NCBI GenBank assembly: GCA_004297305.1
Contig: SCTR01000006.1
Location: 256,129-320,128, forward strand
Source: Actinomycetota bacterium
Lineage (GTDB): Bacteria > Actinomycetota > Actinomycetes > S36-B12 > FW305-bin1
Direction of reading: 5' to 3'
DNA: 64,000 bases
Shown here piece by piece: positions 52,802 to 60,676 of this stretch (position 1 is the first letter of the stretch; the number at the start of each line of letters is the position of its first letter). A program made the position numbers and the translations under genes. Below the pieces are notes generated by a model, which saw only the letters and a program-made list of their open reading frames with translations, was not told the origin of the DNA and made no database searches.

Positions 52802-52819
52802 CGCCGGGGTTTCGTCTTT
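52766..52819 (+). ncRNA. Predicted small RNA (~54 nt) beside the Abi-like gene
   Basis: The interval between a strong promoter and a terminator-like hairpin, divergent from and partly antisense to the Abi-like gene's 5' end. AAGAC near the 5' end can pair with GTCTT at the 3' end. The hairpin loop (cacatc) is complementary to GAT just upstream, so a pseudoknot is possible. There is no ORF with a ribosome site. It could be an RNA antitoxin or regulator. Known abiF RNAs lie upstream of abiF genes; equivalence is not established. Confidence 0.55.
52790..52819 (+). terminator. Terminator ending the predicted small RNA
   Basis: A 7-bp GC stem (CCCCGGC/GCCGGGG) with a 6-nt loop followed by TTTCGTCTTT, one of the few hairpins here with a T-rich tail. 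Confidence 0.7.
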
Positions 52820-52916
52820 CCCGCAGGTACCTGAACTGGGATGCGCCGCGGTGGACGTGAACCCACACTGTCAGCTAGGGACGGTGCTGGGAACACTTGG
52901 GTGCATGGGCTCTCAC

Positions 52917-52936
52917 CGATTCCCGTCACCCCCTCC
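52917..52936 (+). repeat. attR-like copy of the tRNA-Gly 3' end
   Basis: Matches 51821-51840 at 19 of 20 bases; the one difference is a G to C in the acceptor portion. No tRNA structure surrounds it. Confidence 0.75.
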
Positions 52937-52993
52937 AGCGAGACACCTTGCCGGACAAGCCGTTCCAGAGTTTTGTCCGATGGTGCGGTGCGA

Positions 52994-53704
52994 TCACGAC
53001 TCGGGGCCGTCGGGCGGTTGCTCGCCGGTCCCGAGTTCCTCGGCCGTGGCGTCGCCCGGCTCGGCAGGGCCGCGCCGGCGCCCGACGATCAGCCATCCAG
53101 CAAGTGCGGCGATGGCGGCGAGGACGACGAGGGCCAGCAGGATCCACACCCAGGTCGCGACGCCCTCCGACGAGGCCGGCTGCGCGGGCAGGGTCGTCAG
53201 CGTGGTCGACGCGGAAGGGGCTGACGCACTCGGTGACGTCGCGGTCCCCGACGACGTCGTGCCGCTGCTCGGACCGGCGGAGGTGGTTGACGGCATACTG
53301 CTGCTCGGACCGGCGGAGGTGGCAGGCGGCGTACTGCTGATCACGGGGGCTGCCGGCGAGGTCGCGGCCGCGGTGCTGCCCGACGGGGTCGGAGCCGACG
53401 TGCTTCTGGTGGGCGACACGCTCGGTGCGCTGCTTTCGCTCGCCGTGGGCGTCGGGGTGGGCGTCCGGGTCGCGACGGACGCAGTCGGCAGCGCCACGGA
53501 GGGCGCGGTCGACGCGGCGGATGCCGTCGGCAACGCGACCGACGGTAAGCCTGTCGGGCGCAGGCTCGACAGCGCAGCGGACGCGCTGGAACGGAGGTCG
53601 GAGGCCCGGTCGGCGACCTGTCCGCCGCACCCGGCCAGTGAAGCGACGACGATGCTGATTCCGACGCCGGCGAACGTCCAGCGGCGCGCACGCGTACCGA
53701 TCAC
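52994..53704 (-). CDS. Ser/Thr/Pro-rich lipoprotein with a C-terminal membrane segment
   Basis: 236 residues from GTG 53704 (GGAGG at good spacing; an in-frame ATG at 53779 would add 25 residues). The signal peptide ends in the lipobox SLAGC, a 140-residue Ser/Thr/Pro/Ala region follows, then a transmembrane segment (VWILLALVVLAAIAALAGWLI) and an acidic cytoplasmic tail. Both ends may therefore be in the membrane with an extended wall-spanning loop. A 36-nt tandem repeat lies within the linker. No catalytic domain; function unknown. Confidence 0.75.
   Translation of the reverse strand: MIGTRARRWTFAGVGISIVVASLAGCGGQVADRASDLRSSASAALSSLRPTGLPSVALPTASAASTAPSVALPTASVATRTPTPTPTASESSAPSVSPTRSTSAPTPSGSTAAATSPAAPVISSTPPATSAGPSSSMPSTTSAGPSSGTTSSGTATSPSASAPSASTTLTTLPAQPASSEGVATWVWILLALVVLAAIAALAGWLIVGRRRGPAEPGDATAEELGTGEQPPDGPES
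53265..53336 (-). repeat. 36-nt tandem repeat in the lipoprotein linker (2 units)
   Basis: Two 36-nt units (53265-53300 and 53301-53336) with an identical 22-nt core, encoding repeated TSAGPSS segments. Confidence 0.8.
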
Positions 53705-53792
53705 GCCATTGCCTCCACGACGTGTCACGACTCGCTCCAGTTCGCCGAGGGTGCTCCTCGCCGGCGACGCGGCGATCATGGCAGCTCTCGGG

Positions 53793-53835
53793 CTACTGAC
53801 GCGGATGCCGGGCTATCGACGCGGGTGTCGGGCTA
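53793..53835 (-). repeat. Stop-codon-anchored 20-nt repeat at the aldo/keto reductase 3' end
   Basis: Minus-strand TAG followed by CCCG recurs at 53833, 53813 and 53793, an exact 20-nt period. The first TAG is the gene's stop. Confidence 0.8.
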
Positions 53836-54858
53836 CCGCCGCCGGGCCGCGGCGTCCAGCGCCGGGCTGACCCAGCCGTTGTCCGCCGGATTGACCGTCA
53901 GGCCCGGCGCGACGATCTCGTCGATGCGGTCGAGTACGTCGGTCGACAGCACCACCTCGGCCGCCGGCAGCTGTGACTCCAGATGCGCCATCGTCCGGGG
54001 CCCGATGATCGCCGCGGTGACGGCCGGGTGGCGCAGCACGAACGCCAGAGCGAGCTCGACGAGCGAGAGGCCGGCCTCCTCGGCCAGCAGGGCGAGCCGC
54101 TCGGCCGCGTCGAGCTTGATCGTGTTGACCGGCAGCGACAGGTCGTAGCGGCGCGGCAGCCGCTGCCGGACCGCAGACGCCGGCCCTGCCGGGTCCGCAC
54201 CCACGCGGTAGCGACCGGACAGCCAGCCGCCGGCCAGCGGGCTGTAGGGAATGACTCCCATTCCGTACCGCTGGCAGGTGGGCAACACGTCGGACTCGAT
54301 AGCACGGGTCAGGGTCGAGTAGGACGGCTGCTCGGTCACGAATCGCTCCCGGCCACGTTCCCTGGCCGTCCATTGCGCCTCGACGATGGCCGAGGCCGGG
54401 AACGTCGAGTGCCCGGCGTACCGGATCTTGCCCTCACGGACGAGGTCGGACAACGCGCCGAGCGTCTCGTCCAGTCCGACCCGCGGGTCGTACCGATGGA
54501 TCTGGTAGAGGTCGATCCAGTCGGTGCCGAGCCGGCGCAACGACTCCTCTGCGGCTCGGACGATCCAGCGGCGGGAGTTCCCCCGGCGGTTCGGATCGTC
54601 GCCCATCGGGTTGAACACCTTCGTGGCCAGGATGACGTCGTCGCGGCGGCCGGCCAGAGCCTTGCCGACGATGACCTCCGACTCGCCGGCGGAGTAAACG
54701 TCCGCGGTATCGATGAAGTTGATCCCGGCATCCAGAGCGCGGTGGATGATCCGAATGGATTCCGCGTGGTCCGGGGTCCCCCAGTCGCCGAACATCATCG
54801 CGCCGAGGCACAACGAACTGACCGAGACGCCGGTGTCACCGAGTAACCGCTGTTGCAT
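53833..54858 (-). CDS. Aldo/keto reductase
   Basis: 341 residues from ATG 54858 after GGGAGGAG. The catalytic tetrad is present: Asp in FIDTADVYS, Tyr in the same motif, Lys in LATKVF, His in YQIHRYDP; NADPH-binding residues lie in AIIGPRT near the C-terminus. It resembles the YajO/AKR-type cytosolic reductases. It is divergent from a P450 gene and may act in the same pathway. Substrate unknown. Confidence 0.92.
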   Translation of the reverse strand: MQQRLLGDTGVSVSSLCLGAMMFGDWGTPDHAESIRIIHRALDAGINFIDTADVYSAGESEVIVGKALAGRRDDVILATKVFNPMGDDPNRRGNSRRWIVRAAEESLRRLGTDWIDLYQIHRYDPRVGLDETLGALSDLVREGKIRYAGHSTFPASAIVEAQWTARERGRERFVTEQPSYSTLTRAIESDVLPTCQRYGMGVIPYSPLAGGWLSGRYRVGADPAGPASAVRQRLPRRYDLSLPVNTIKLDAAERLALLAEEAGLSLVELALAFVLRHPAVTAAIIGPRTMAHLESQLPAAEVVLSTDVLDRIDEIVAPGLTVNPADNGWVSPALDAAARRR

Positions 54859-54918
54859 CTGTCGCTCCTCCCGTCGCCGTCCACCCGGCTGCCCGCCGCC
54901 CCGGCGTGCGGCCGGGGG

Positions 54919-54947
54919 TTGTCGCATCCCAGAAGTGGTACTAGTTT
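54919..54947 (+). promoter_or_regulatory. Promoter of the cytochrome P450 gene
   Basis: TTGTCG (54919-54924), 17 nt, TAGTTT (54942-54947), about 70 nt before the P450 ATG in the divergent gap. Confidence 0.5.
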
Positions 54948-55015
54948 TCGACTGTCAATCGAGCGCGTCGGCGTTCGCCGGGGGCATCCAACGGACTCTA
55001 CGAGAGACGGGCGCC

Positions 55016-56224
55016 ATGACCGAGACCCTGGTGAAAGTCGACGATCTACCGGAACTCGATCTCGACGCATTCCGTGCCGACCCGACTGCCACGCTGGACG
55101 CGCTGCGGCCACACCGCATTGTTCGTAGCATTCGCGGGTACGAGGTCATCTCGTACGACCTCGCCTACGAACTGCTGGCCGATCAGCGGTTGCGCCCCAT
55201 GTCGGCCGCGGACTTCTCCTCCCACGGCGCGAGCCCGTACATCGCGGAGTTCGTCGACAAGGGAATCTTCCTGTTCATGGCGCCGGAACGGCACCGGGAG
55301 ATCCGCAAGATCTTCGCCCGTGCCTTCGCTGCGCGCCGGGTCATGGACCACCGTGAGGCCATCCTCGACACCGGCAACAGCCTCGTCGACCGGTTGCTAG
55401 CCCGGGGCGAAGGTGACCTGGTCGAGGACTTTACGCAGCGGTTCTCGGCCGAGGTCTTGTGCCGGCTATTGGGTTTCCCGCCGGCCGACATTCCGGAGTT
55501 CGTGCACGCCGCGCTCGATCTGCGCCACCTGGTGTACGTCCCGATGCAGCCGCACATCCCGACGATCGAGGCCTCGCTGGACACGCTGCGCGCGTATGCC
55601 ATCGAGTTGTTGGACGAACGGCGTCGCAACCCGCAGGGCGACTTCCTCAGCGCGCTGATCGATACCGGGGAGACGCAGGGTCGGCTCACCACGGACGAGG
55701 TCGTCTGGGGGACGGTCAACCTGCTGCTCGGCGGGATCGACACCACGAACTTCCAGCTCGCCTCGACACTGCAGCACCTGATCACGAACGGGGTCTGGGA
55801 GCGCGTCGCGTCCGATCCGGCGATTCGTGAGGTCGCCATCGAGGAGGCGACCCGGCTGACCCCGATCTCGACGATGCTCGGCCGGATCGTCCACGAATCG
55901 CTGGAGATCGACGGCGTCACCCTGCCGGTGGGTGCGGACGTGAAGATCAACCTGGTCGGGGCGGGCCGGGACCCGGCGAAATTCGCCGACCCGCACTCCT
56001 ACCGCCTGGACCGGGTAGCGCCGTTCTTCCCGGCCGCGTTCGGCAACGGAGTCCACGTCTGCATCGGCAAGAACCTCGCCTGGCAGGAACTGCGGGTCGG
56101 CACCGAGCTACTCACCACCCGGCTCACCGACGTCGAGCTGAGCGCGGCACCGACCATGCACTCGTGGACCGATGCCTTCTACGGCCCGTACGACCTGCAG
56201 GTCACCTTCCGCGCCCGGTCGTAG
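55016..56224 (+). CDS. Cytochrome P450
   Basis: 402 residues, a soluble bacterial class I P450. The I-helix reads LLLGGIDTTNF, the K-helix EEATRL supplies the ExxR pair and the haem loop is FGNGVHVCIG with the thiolate ligand Cys349. It needs ferredoxin and reductase partners, which are not in the window. The acid-alcohol pair of the I-helix is D-T, as usual. Divergent from the aldo/keto reductase gene. The substrate is unknown; a hydroxylase feeding alcohols to the mycofactocin SDRs is conceivable but speculative. Confidence 0.94.
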   Translation: MTETLVKVDDLPELDLDAFRADPTATLDALRPHRIVRSIRGYEVISYDLAYELLADQRLRPMSAADFSSHGASPYIAEFVDKGIFLFMAPERHREIRKIFARAFAARRVMDHREAILDTGNSLVDRLLARGEGDLVEDFTQRFSAEVLCRLLGFPPADIPEFVHAALDLRHLVYVPMQPHIPTIEASLDTLRAYAIELLDERRRNPQGDFLSALIDTGETQGRLTTDEVVWGTVNLLLGGIDTTNFQLASTLQHLITNGVWERVASDPAIREVAIEEATRLTPISTMLGRIVHESLEIDGVTLPVGADVKINLVGAGRDPAKFADPHSYRLDRVAPFFPAAFGNGVHVCIGKNLAWQELRVGTELLTTRLTDVELSAAPTMHSWTDAFYGPYDLQVTFRARS

Positions 56225-56242
56225 CCGTCGCTCCGGGCCGCG

Positions 56243-56674
56243 TCACCGCGCAGCAAGGCGGGGGAGCTCGACCGCCGGGCACCGGTTCATGACCACCCGC
56301 AACCCGGCCGCGCGGGCCCGTTCGGCTGCCGCGGTGTCCACCACGCCCAGCTGCATCCATACGCCGACGGCGCCACAGGCCACGGCCTCATCGGCAACGG
56401 CGCCGGCGAACTCGGAGCGGCGGAACACGTCGACGACCTCGACCCCGGCCGACGACGGGATGTCCGCCAGGCTCGGATAGCAGGTCTCGCCGAGCACGGA
56501 CTCGACGGCCGGGTTCACCGGGATGATGCGGAAGCCGTTGCGCTGCAGCAGCTCGGCGATGCGGTGCGAATCACGCCACGGCTCCGGGGAGCAGCCGACC
56601 ACCGCCCAGGTGGTCGTCTCCTGCAGCAGGTAGGCGATGTCGTCCGGCGTTGCCTCTGGCTGCCCGTCGGCCAT
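56243..56674 (-). CDS. CoA-binding domain protein (YccU type)
   Basis: 143 residues, one Rossmann-like CoA_binding domain: WAVVGCSPEPWRDSH, IIPVNPAVESVLGE and VDVFRRSEF, then VWMQLGVVD. These small proteins resemble the N-terminal domain of succinyl-CoA synthetase alpha; the cellular role is unclear. AGGAGG lies upstream of the ATG. Confidence 0.88.
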   Translation of the reverse strand: MADGQPEATPDDIAYLLQETTTWAVVGCSPEPWRDSHRIAELLQRNGFRIIPVNPAVESVLGETCYPSLADIPSSAGVEVVDVFRRSEFAGAVADEAVACGAVGVWMQLGVVDTAAAERARAAGLRVVMNRCPAVELPRLAAR

Positions 56675-56699
56675 GCGATGCCTCCTGCCGGTCGATCCG

Positions 56700-57923
56700 C
56701 TACGGCCCGGTGAGCGCCGCCAACGCCGTCAACGCCAGCACCTGCACGCCATAGCCGATGGCGCGCTCGTCGACATCGAACGTAGACGCATGAAGGTCGC
56801 CGCGCGACCGGCCGCTGGCCGGATCGTGCACGCCGAGCCGGACGTACGACCCCGGGACATGGTCGAGGTACCAGGCGAACGAGTCGCCGCCACGTGACCG
56901 CGGCGCCTCGACCACGCCGTCGTGGCCGAGGACCGCCCGCCCGACCTCGGCGACCAGTTGCGTCGCGGCCTCGTCGTTGACCACCGGCGGCACCCCGGTG
57001 CGGTAGGCGAGCTCCCAGCCGGCACCGAGGGGGTCGGCAACCGTGGCTACGGCGTCGCGCAGCAGCTGTTCGGCACGGCCCCACACCGCCCGGTCATGGG
57101 TGCGCAGGGTCCCGCGGATCGTCACCTGCGAGGGGATCACGTTCGCTGCGTCCCCGCCACGCACGGCACCGAAGACGATCAGGACATCGCCGCCGGACCG
57201 GGTCGCGACAAGGCTGGGCACCTGCAGGACGAGCTCGGCCGCCACCGCGACCAGGTCCACGGTCAGTTCGGGGCGGGCCGTGTGCCCACCGGGACCGGTG
57301 AGGGTGAGCTCGATCAGGTCGGCGGCAGCGGTCAGCGGGCCGGGGCGGACGCCGATCACGCCGACGTCCAGCTTCGGCTCGCAGTGCAGCCCGAAGGCGG
57401 CGCTCACCCCGTCCAGGCGCCCCTCGGCGATGACGTCGACCGCGCCACCGGGCACCGCCTCTTCCCCTGGTTCGAAGACCAGCCGGACCCGCCCGCCGGT
57501 GTCGGGCAGCAGCTGGGCAAGGACGAGACCGGCACCGAGCACGATCGCGGTGTGGACGTCGTGTCCGCACGCATGCGCGCGGCCGGGCACCCGCGACCGG
57601 TACGACACGTCCTTGCCGTCCGGCATGCCCAGCGCGTCGAGATCGGCACGCAGCATCACGACCGGACCGTTCGACGCACCCACGTCGCAGGTCAGCCCGG
57701 TCCCGACGGCCAGCGGCTCGGGGCGCAACCCGGCCAGCTGCAGCCGTTCGCAGACCGCCTCGGTCGTCTCCGTCTCGCCCCCCGCGAGCTCAGGATGGGC
57801 ATGCAGCCGGCGACGGAACCCGACCAGTTCATCGCCGTGGCCGGCCAGGAACGCGGCGAGCGCGGGGCGATGGCGCTCGACGACGTCCTCGGTCGCGCCG
57901 CGACGGCGAGCCGGGTCAGCCAC
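56700..57923 (-). CDS. M20-family amidohydrolase
   Basis: 407 residues from GTG 57923, overlapping the upstream ligase gene by 8 nt. The two-metal site shows in HACGHDVHTAI, FEPGEEAVPGGA and HCEPKLDVG; the dimerisation domain follows (GPGGHTARPE). These enzymes hydrolyse N-acyl or gamma-glutamyl amides (hippurate hydrolase or indole-acetyl amino acid hydrolase type). Coupling to a YbdK-type ligase suggests related gamma-glutamyl or amide chemistry, but the substrate is unknown. Confidence 0.9.
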   Translation of the reverse strand: MADPARRRGATEDVVERHRPALAAFLAGHGDELVGFRRRLHAHPELAGGETETTEAVCERLQLAGLRPEPLAVGTGLTCDVGASNGPVVMLRADLDALGMPDGKDVSYRSRVPGRAHACGHDVHTAIVLGAGLVLAQLLPDTGGRVRLVFEPGEEAVPGGAVDVIAEGRLDGVSAAFGLHCEPKLDVGVIGVRPGPLTAAADLIELTLTGPGGHTARPELTVDLVAVAAELVLQVPSLVATRSGGDVLIVFGAVRGGDAANVIPSQVTIRGTLRTHDRAVWGRAEQLLRDAVATVADPLGAGWELAYRTGVPPVVNDEAATQLVAEVGRAVLGHDGVVEAPRSRGGDSFAWYLDHVPGSYVRLGVHDPASGRSRGDLHASTFDVDERAIGYGVQVLALTALAALTGP

Positions 57924-59058
57924 GGTGCACCACATCGGTGGCCCATTCGTCGCGCAGCACCCCGACGAGTTCCGGCAGCGTCGCGCCGGCCGCCACGACC
58001 GACCGCTGCCGGTCGTAACTGGCGCCGTGCTCGAGGATGTCCAGCACCCCGGCCAGTTCCCCGTCGCAGCCGAGCTCCGCAGCCACCGGCGCCAGGTCGG
58101 CGACGAGGCCGGCCGCGACCTGCTCCACGGGAGCCGTGCGGCCGTCGTCGTCGACGACGAGCCGGGCCTGCAGCCCCCACCGGCAGGCCCGCCACTTGTT
58201 CTCCCGCAGCACCCATTCGGCCGGCACCGGCAGCGGCTCCCCGGCGTCGAGCCGGCGCTCGCACTGTTCGACGAAGGACTGGCCGAGGGCGGCCAGCGCG
58301 GCGACCTCGGACAACGTCGCGGCCCCGTCACACATCCGCAGCTCGACGGTGCCGAAGTCCGGATGCGGGCGCACGTCCCACCACACCTCCCGGATCGTCC
58401 GGATACTGCCAGCGGTCACCAGGGTGCCCATCAGCCGCTCGAACTGGTCCCACCCGGTCAGCCGCGGCGGCAGGCCGGTCGTGGGCAACGCCTCGAAGAC
58501 CTTGGTGCGCACCGACGCCAGGCCGGTGTCGCGACCGTGCCAGTACGGGCTGGACGCCGACAGCGCGAGGAACACCGGCAGGACGCCGGTGAGGGCACCG
58601 GTGATCGCCAAGGCCCGCGGGCCCGACCGTACGCCGACGTGCACGTGGACGCCGTGCGTCATCAGCCGCCGCGCCGGCCAGCCGATCCGCGACACCAGGT
58701 CCTCGTACCGCTCACCCGGGCTGCGGACCAGGTCGTGGTACGACGCGAACGGGTGCACTCCAGTCGCCAGCAGGCCGAGTCCTCGCTCAGCGAGCACGGG
58801 ACGGACCTGCGCCAGCGACCGCTCGAGATCGGCCCGGGCGGCCGCAACGGTGGGGCACACGCCGGTGACCAGTTCGAGGCTGCACTCGTACAGCTCGTGC
58901 TTGACCGTCGGATGGACCCCGCCCGGGTGGCCCTCGCCGAGCACGGCCAGCACGTCGGACGCGCGACCGGCGAGGCCCTCGGTCGCCAGGTCGACGATGC
59001 CCACCTCGACCTCGACGCCGAGGCTGGTCGTCACAGAGGGGTGAAACTCGACGCGCAC
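57916..59058 (-). CDS. YbdK-type carboxylate-amine ligase (glutamate-cysteine ligase family 2)
   Basis: 380 residues from GTG 59058. The GCS2 fold shows in SLGVEVEVGIVD, HELYECSLELVTGVCPT, THGVHVHVGV and ELRMCDGAAT. The family includes E. coli YbdK and M. tuberculosis Rv0433, weak gamma-glutamyl-cysteine ligases with unknown natural substrate. A TACGCT box ends 7 nt upstream of the GTG (leaderless). It overlaps and precedes the amidohydrolase gene. Confidence 0.9.
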   Translation of the reverse strand: MRVEFHPSVTTSLGVEVEVGIVDLATEGLAGRASDVLAVLGEGHPGGVHPTVKHELYECSLELVTGVCPTVAAARADLERSLAQVRPVLAERGLGLLATGVHPFASYHDLVRSPGERYEDLVSRIGWPARRLMTHGVHVHVGVRSGPRALAITGALTGVLPVFLALSASSPYWHGRDTGLASVRTKVFEALPTTGLPPRLTGWDQFERLMGTLVTAGSIRTIREVWWDVRPHPDFGTVELRMCDGAATLSEVAALAALGQSFVEQCERRLDAGEPLPVPAEWVLRENKWRACRWGLQARLVVDDDGRTAPVEQVAAGLVADLAPVAAELGCDGELAGVLDILEHGASYDRQRSVVAAGATLPELVGVLRDEWATDVVHRG

Positions 59059-59065
59059 CGTGCCG

Positions 59066-59071
59066 AGCGTA
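59066..59071 (-). promoter_or_regulatory. -10 box upstream of the YbdK-type ligase gene
   Basis: TACGCT on the minus strand ends 7 nt before the GTG at 59058. Confidence 0.5.
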
Positions 59072-59113
59072 GGCCCGGCACGGTGCGCGTGCGCTTCAGC
59101 CGCGCTGGCGGCG

Positions 59114-60526
59114 TCAGTTCGTGGACGAGGTACCGAGGGTGATCGTCAGGTCCCGGCTGGCGCCGTCGCGGGTGACGGTGAAGGTGACCTTCTCGCCCGG
59201 AGCGTGCGCCCGGATGGCCACGATCAACGCGGTGGCGTCGGCGACCCGCTGGCCGTCGACCGCGGTCACAACGTCGCCGGCCTTCACCCCACCGGAGGCC
59301 GCCGGGCCGGCGGGGACCGCCGAGACCCGGGCACCGGAACCCTCGTAGGTCTGGTCGACCTGGATCCCGGCGATGGGGACGGTGGCCTTCCCGGTCGCGA
59401 TGAGCTCGTCGGCGATCCGCTTCGCCTCGTTCACCGGGATCGCGAAGCCGAGGCCGATCGATCCGGCCTGCCCGCCGGCGCCGCCGCCGAGGCTCGCGAT
59501 CGCCGAGTTCACCCCGATGACCTGACCGGCCCCGTTCACCAGCGGCCCGCCGGAGTTCCCGGGGTTGATCGGGGCGTCGGTCTGGATGGCGTCGATGAAC
59601 GACCCGTCGCCGTTGCCCTCGCCCGCGGTGACGGGCCGGTGCAGCGCGCTGATGATCCCCGCCGTCACCGTGCCTTCCAGGCCCAGCGGGCTGCCGATCG
59701 CGATCGCCGTGTCGCCCACCTTCACCGCGGCGGAGTCGCCGAGGGTGACCGCCGGCAGGCCCGTCCGGTCGACCTTGACCACGGCGAGGTCGTAGTCGGC
59801 CGTCGCGCCCACCACCTTGCCCGACACCGTCGTGCCGTCACTGAAGGCGACCGACACCGTGTCGTCGACGGCCCCGGCCACCACGTGGTTGTTGGTCAGC
59901 ACGTAGCCGTCGGCGCGGATGACGAAGCCCGTGCCGGTGCCGCCGCCCTGCGCGGTCGTCGTACTGATCTTGACCACCGAGGGCAACAGCGCCTGGGCGA
60001 CGGAGGACACCGAACCGTCCGCCGGGGCAGACAGCGAGGCGGGGTTGATGCTTGCCCCGAGGGAGCTGGTCGTCCCGGCGCTCCCACCGTCCCGTTCGGC
60101 CAGGCCGTAGCCGACCGCGCCGCCGACGCCGCCGGCCAGCAGAGCCGCGACCAGGGCGGTGGCCGCCGCGATGGCGACCGGGCCGGTCTTGCGCGGCGGC
60201 GGCGGGTTCACCGGCAGCTGCCCCGTACCGCCGTTCGGCGGCACCCCGTCGTTCGGCGGCACCGGTGCGTACGCCGGCGCCGCGGCGTACGCCGGACCCG
60301 TTGCATACGAATGAGTTCCGGCATACGCCGGAGCGGGTCGAGCGGCCTCGTCGGCACCGCCGCCGTCGGCCCAGCGCCCGGCGTAGGCCGGGCCAGCGAA
60401 GGCGTACGCCGGCGTCGCGCCGGTAGCCGTTGCGTCGGGCGCCGCGGCGTTCGCGTTCGCGTCGGTCGCGGTGTCGCCGGTGGCCGGGGCGCCGGCGGGA
60501 CGGGAAGCGTTGCTGTCGGTGCTCAC
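59114..60526 (-). CDS. HtrA/DegP-type membrane-anchored serine protease with PDZ domain
   Basis: 470 residues from GTG 60526 with AGGAGGA upstream. A long cytoplasmic Ala/Pro-rich N-terminus has four or more PAYA-type repeats, followed by one membrane segment (about residues 125-150), a trypsin-like domain with the triad His (TNNHVVAG), Asp (DYDLAVVKV) and Ser (GNSGGPL), and a C-terminal PDZ domain. It resembles mycobacterial HtrA/PepD and probably handles misfolded exported proteins. Confidence 0.94.
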   Translation of the reverse strand: MSTDSNASRPAGAPATGDTATDANANAAAPDATATGATPAYAFAGPAYAGRWADGGGADEAARPAPAYAGTHSYATGPAYAAAPAYAPVPPNDGVPPNGGTGQLPVNPPPPRKTGPVAIAAATALVAALLAGGVGGAVGYGLAERDGGSAGTTSSLGASINPASLSAPADGSVSSVAQALLPSVVKISTTTAQGGGTGTGFVIRADGYVLTNNHVVAGAVDDTVSVAFSDGTTVSGKVVGATADYDLAVVKVDRTGLPAVTLGDSAAVKVGDTAIAIGSPLGLEGTVTAGIISALHRPVTAGEGNGDGSFIDAIQTDAPINPGNSGGPLVNGAGQVIGVNSAIASLGGGAGGQAGSIGLGFAIPVNEAKRIADELIATGKATVPIAGIQVDQTYEGSGARVSAVPAGPAASGGVKAGDVVTAVDGQRVADATALIVAIRAHAPGEKVTFTVTRDGASRDLTITLGTSSTN

Positions 60527-60676
60527 GTGATCCTCCTGGGCGGGGGCGCCACAGCAGGCGGCGCCGTCGCGAACCACTGTGGGCCGGCCGGGCCGAGGAG
60601 GACCAGGGGCCTTGCACGGCCCTAACACACCGCAGCGGCGGCACTGACATACCGCGCGGTACGGCACGATGGCCGG

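Larger units (their letters stand above)
51841..52936. mobile_element. tRNA-Gly-anchored mini-island with an Abi-like gene
   Basis: About 1.1 kb between the tRNA-Gly 3' end and its 19/20 copy. It has visibly lower GC than its surroundings and carries one gene (Abi-like, 52067-52801) and a promoter-hairpin unit (52732-52819). The 226 nt at 51841-52066 hold no gene. There is no integrase, so the element is either a remnant or mobilised in trans. Confidence 0.7.

Noticed and set aside
51841-52936. Integrase or transposase within the tRNA-Gly island
   Set aside because: All frames examined; only the Abi-like gene shows family motifs. The island is therefore called only from its repeats, composition and cargo.
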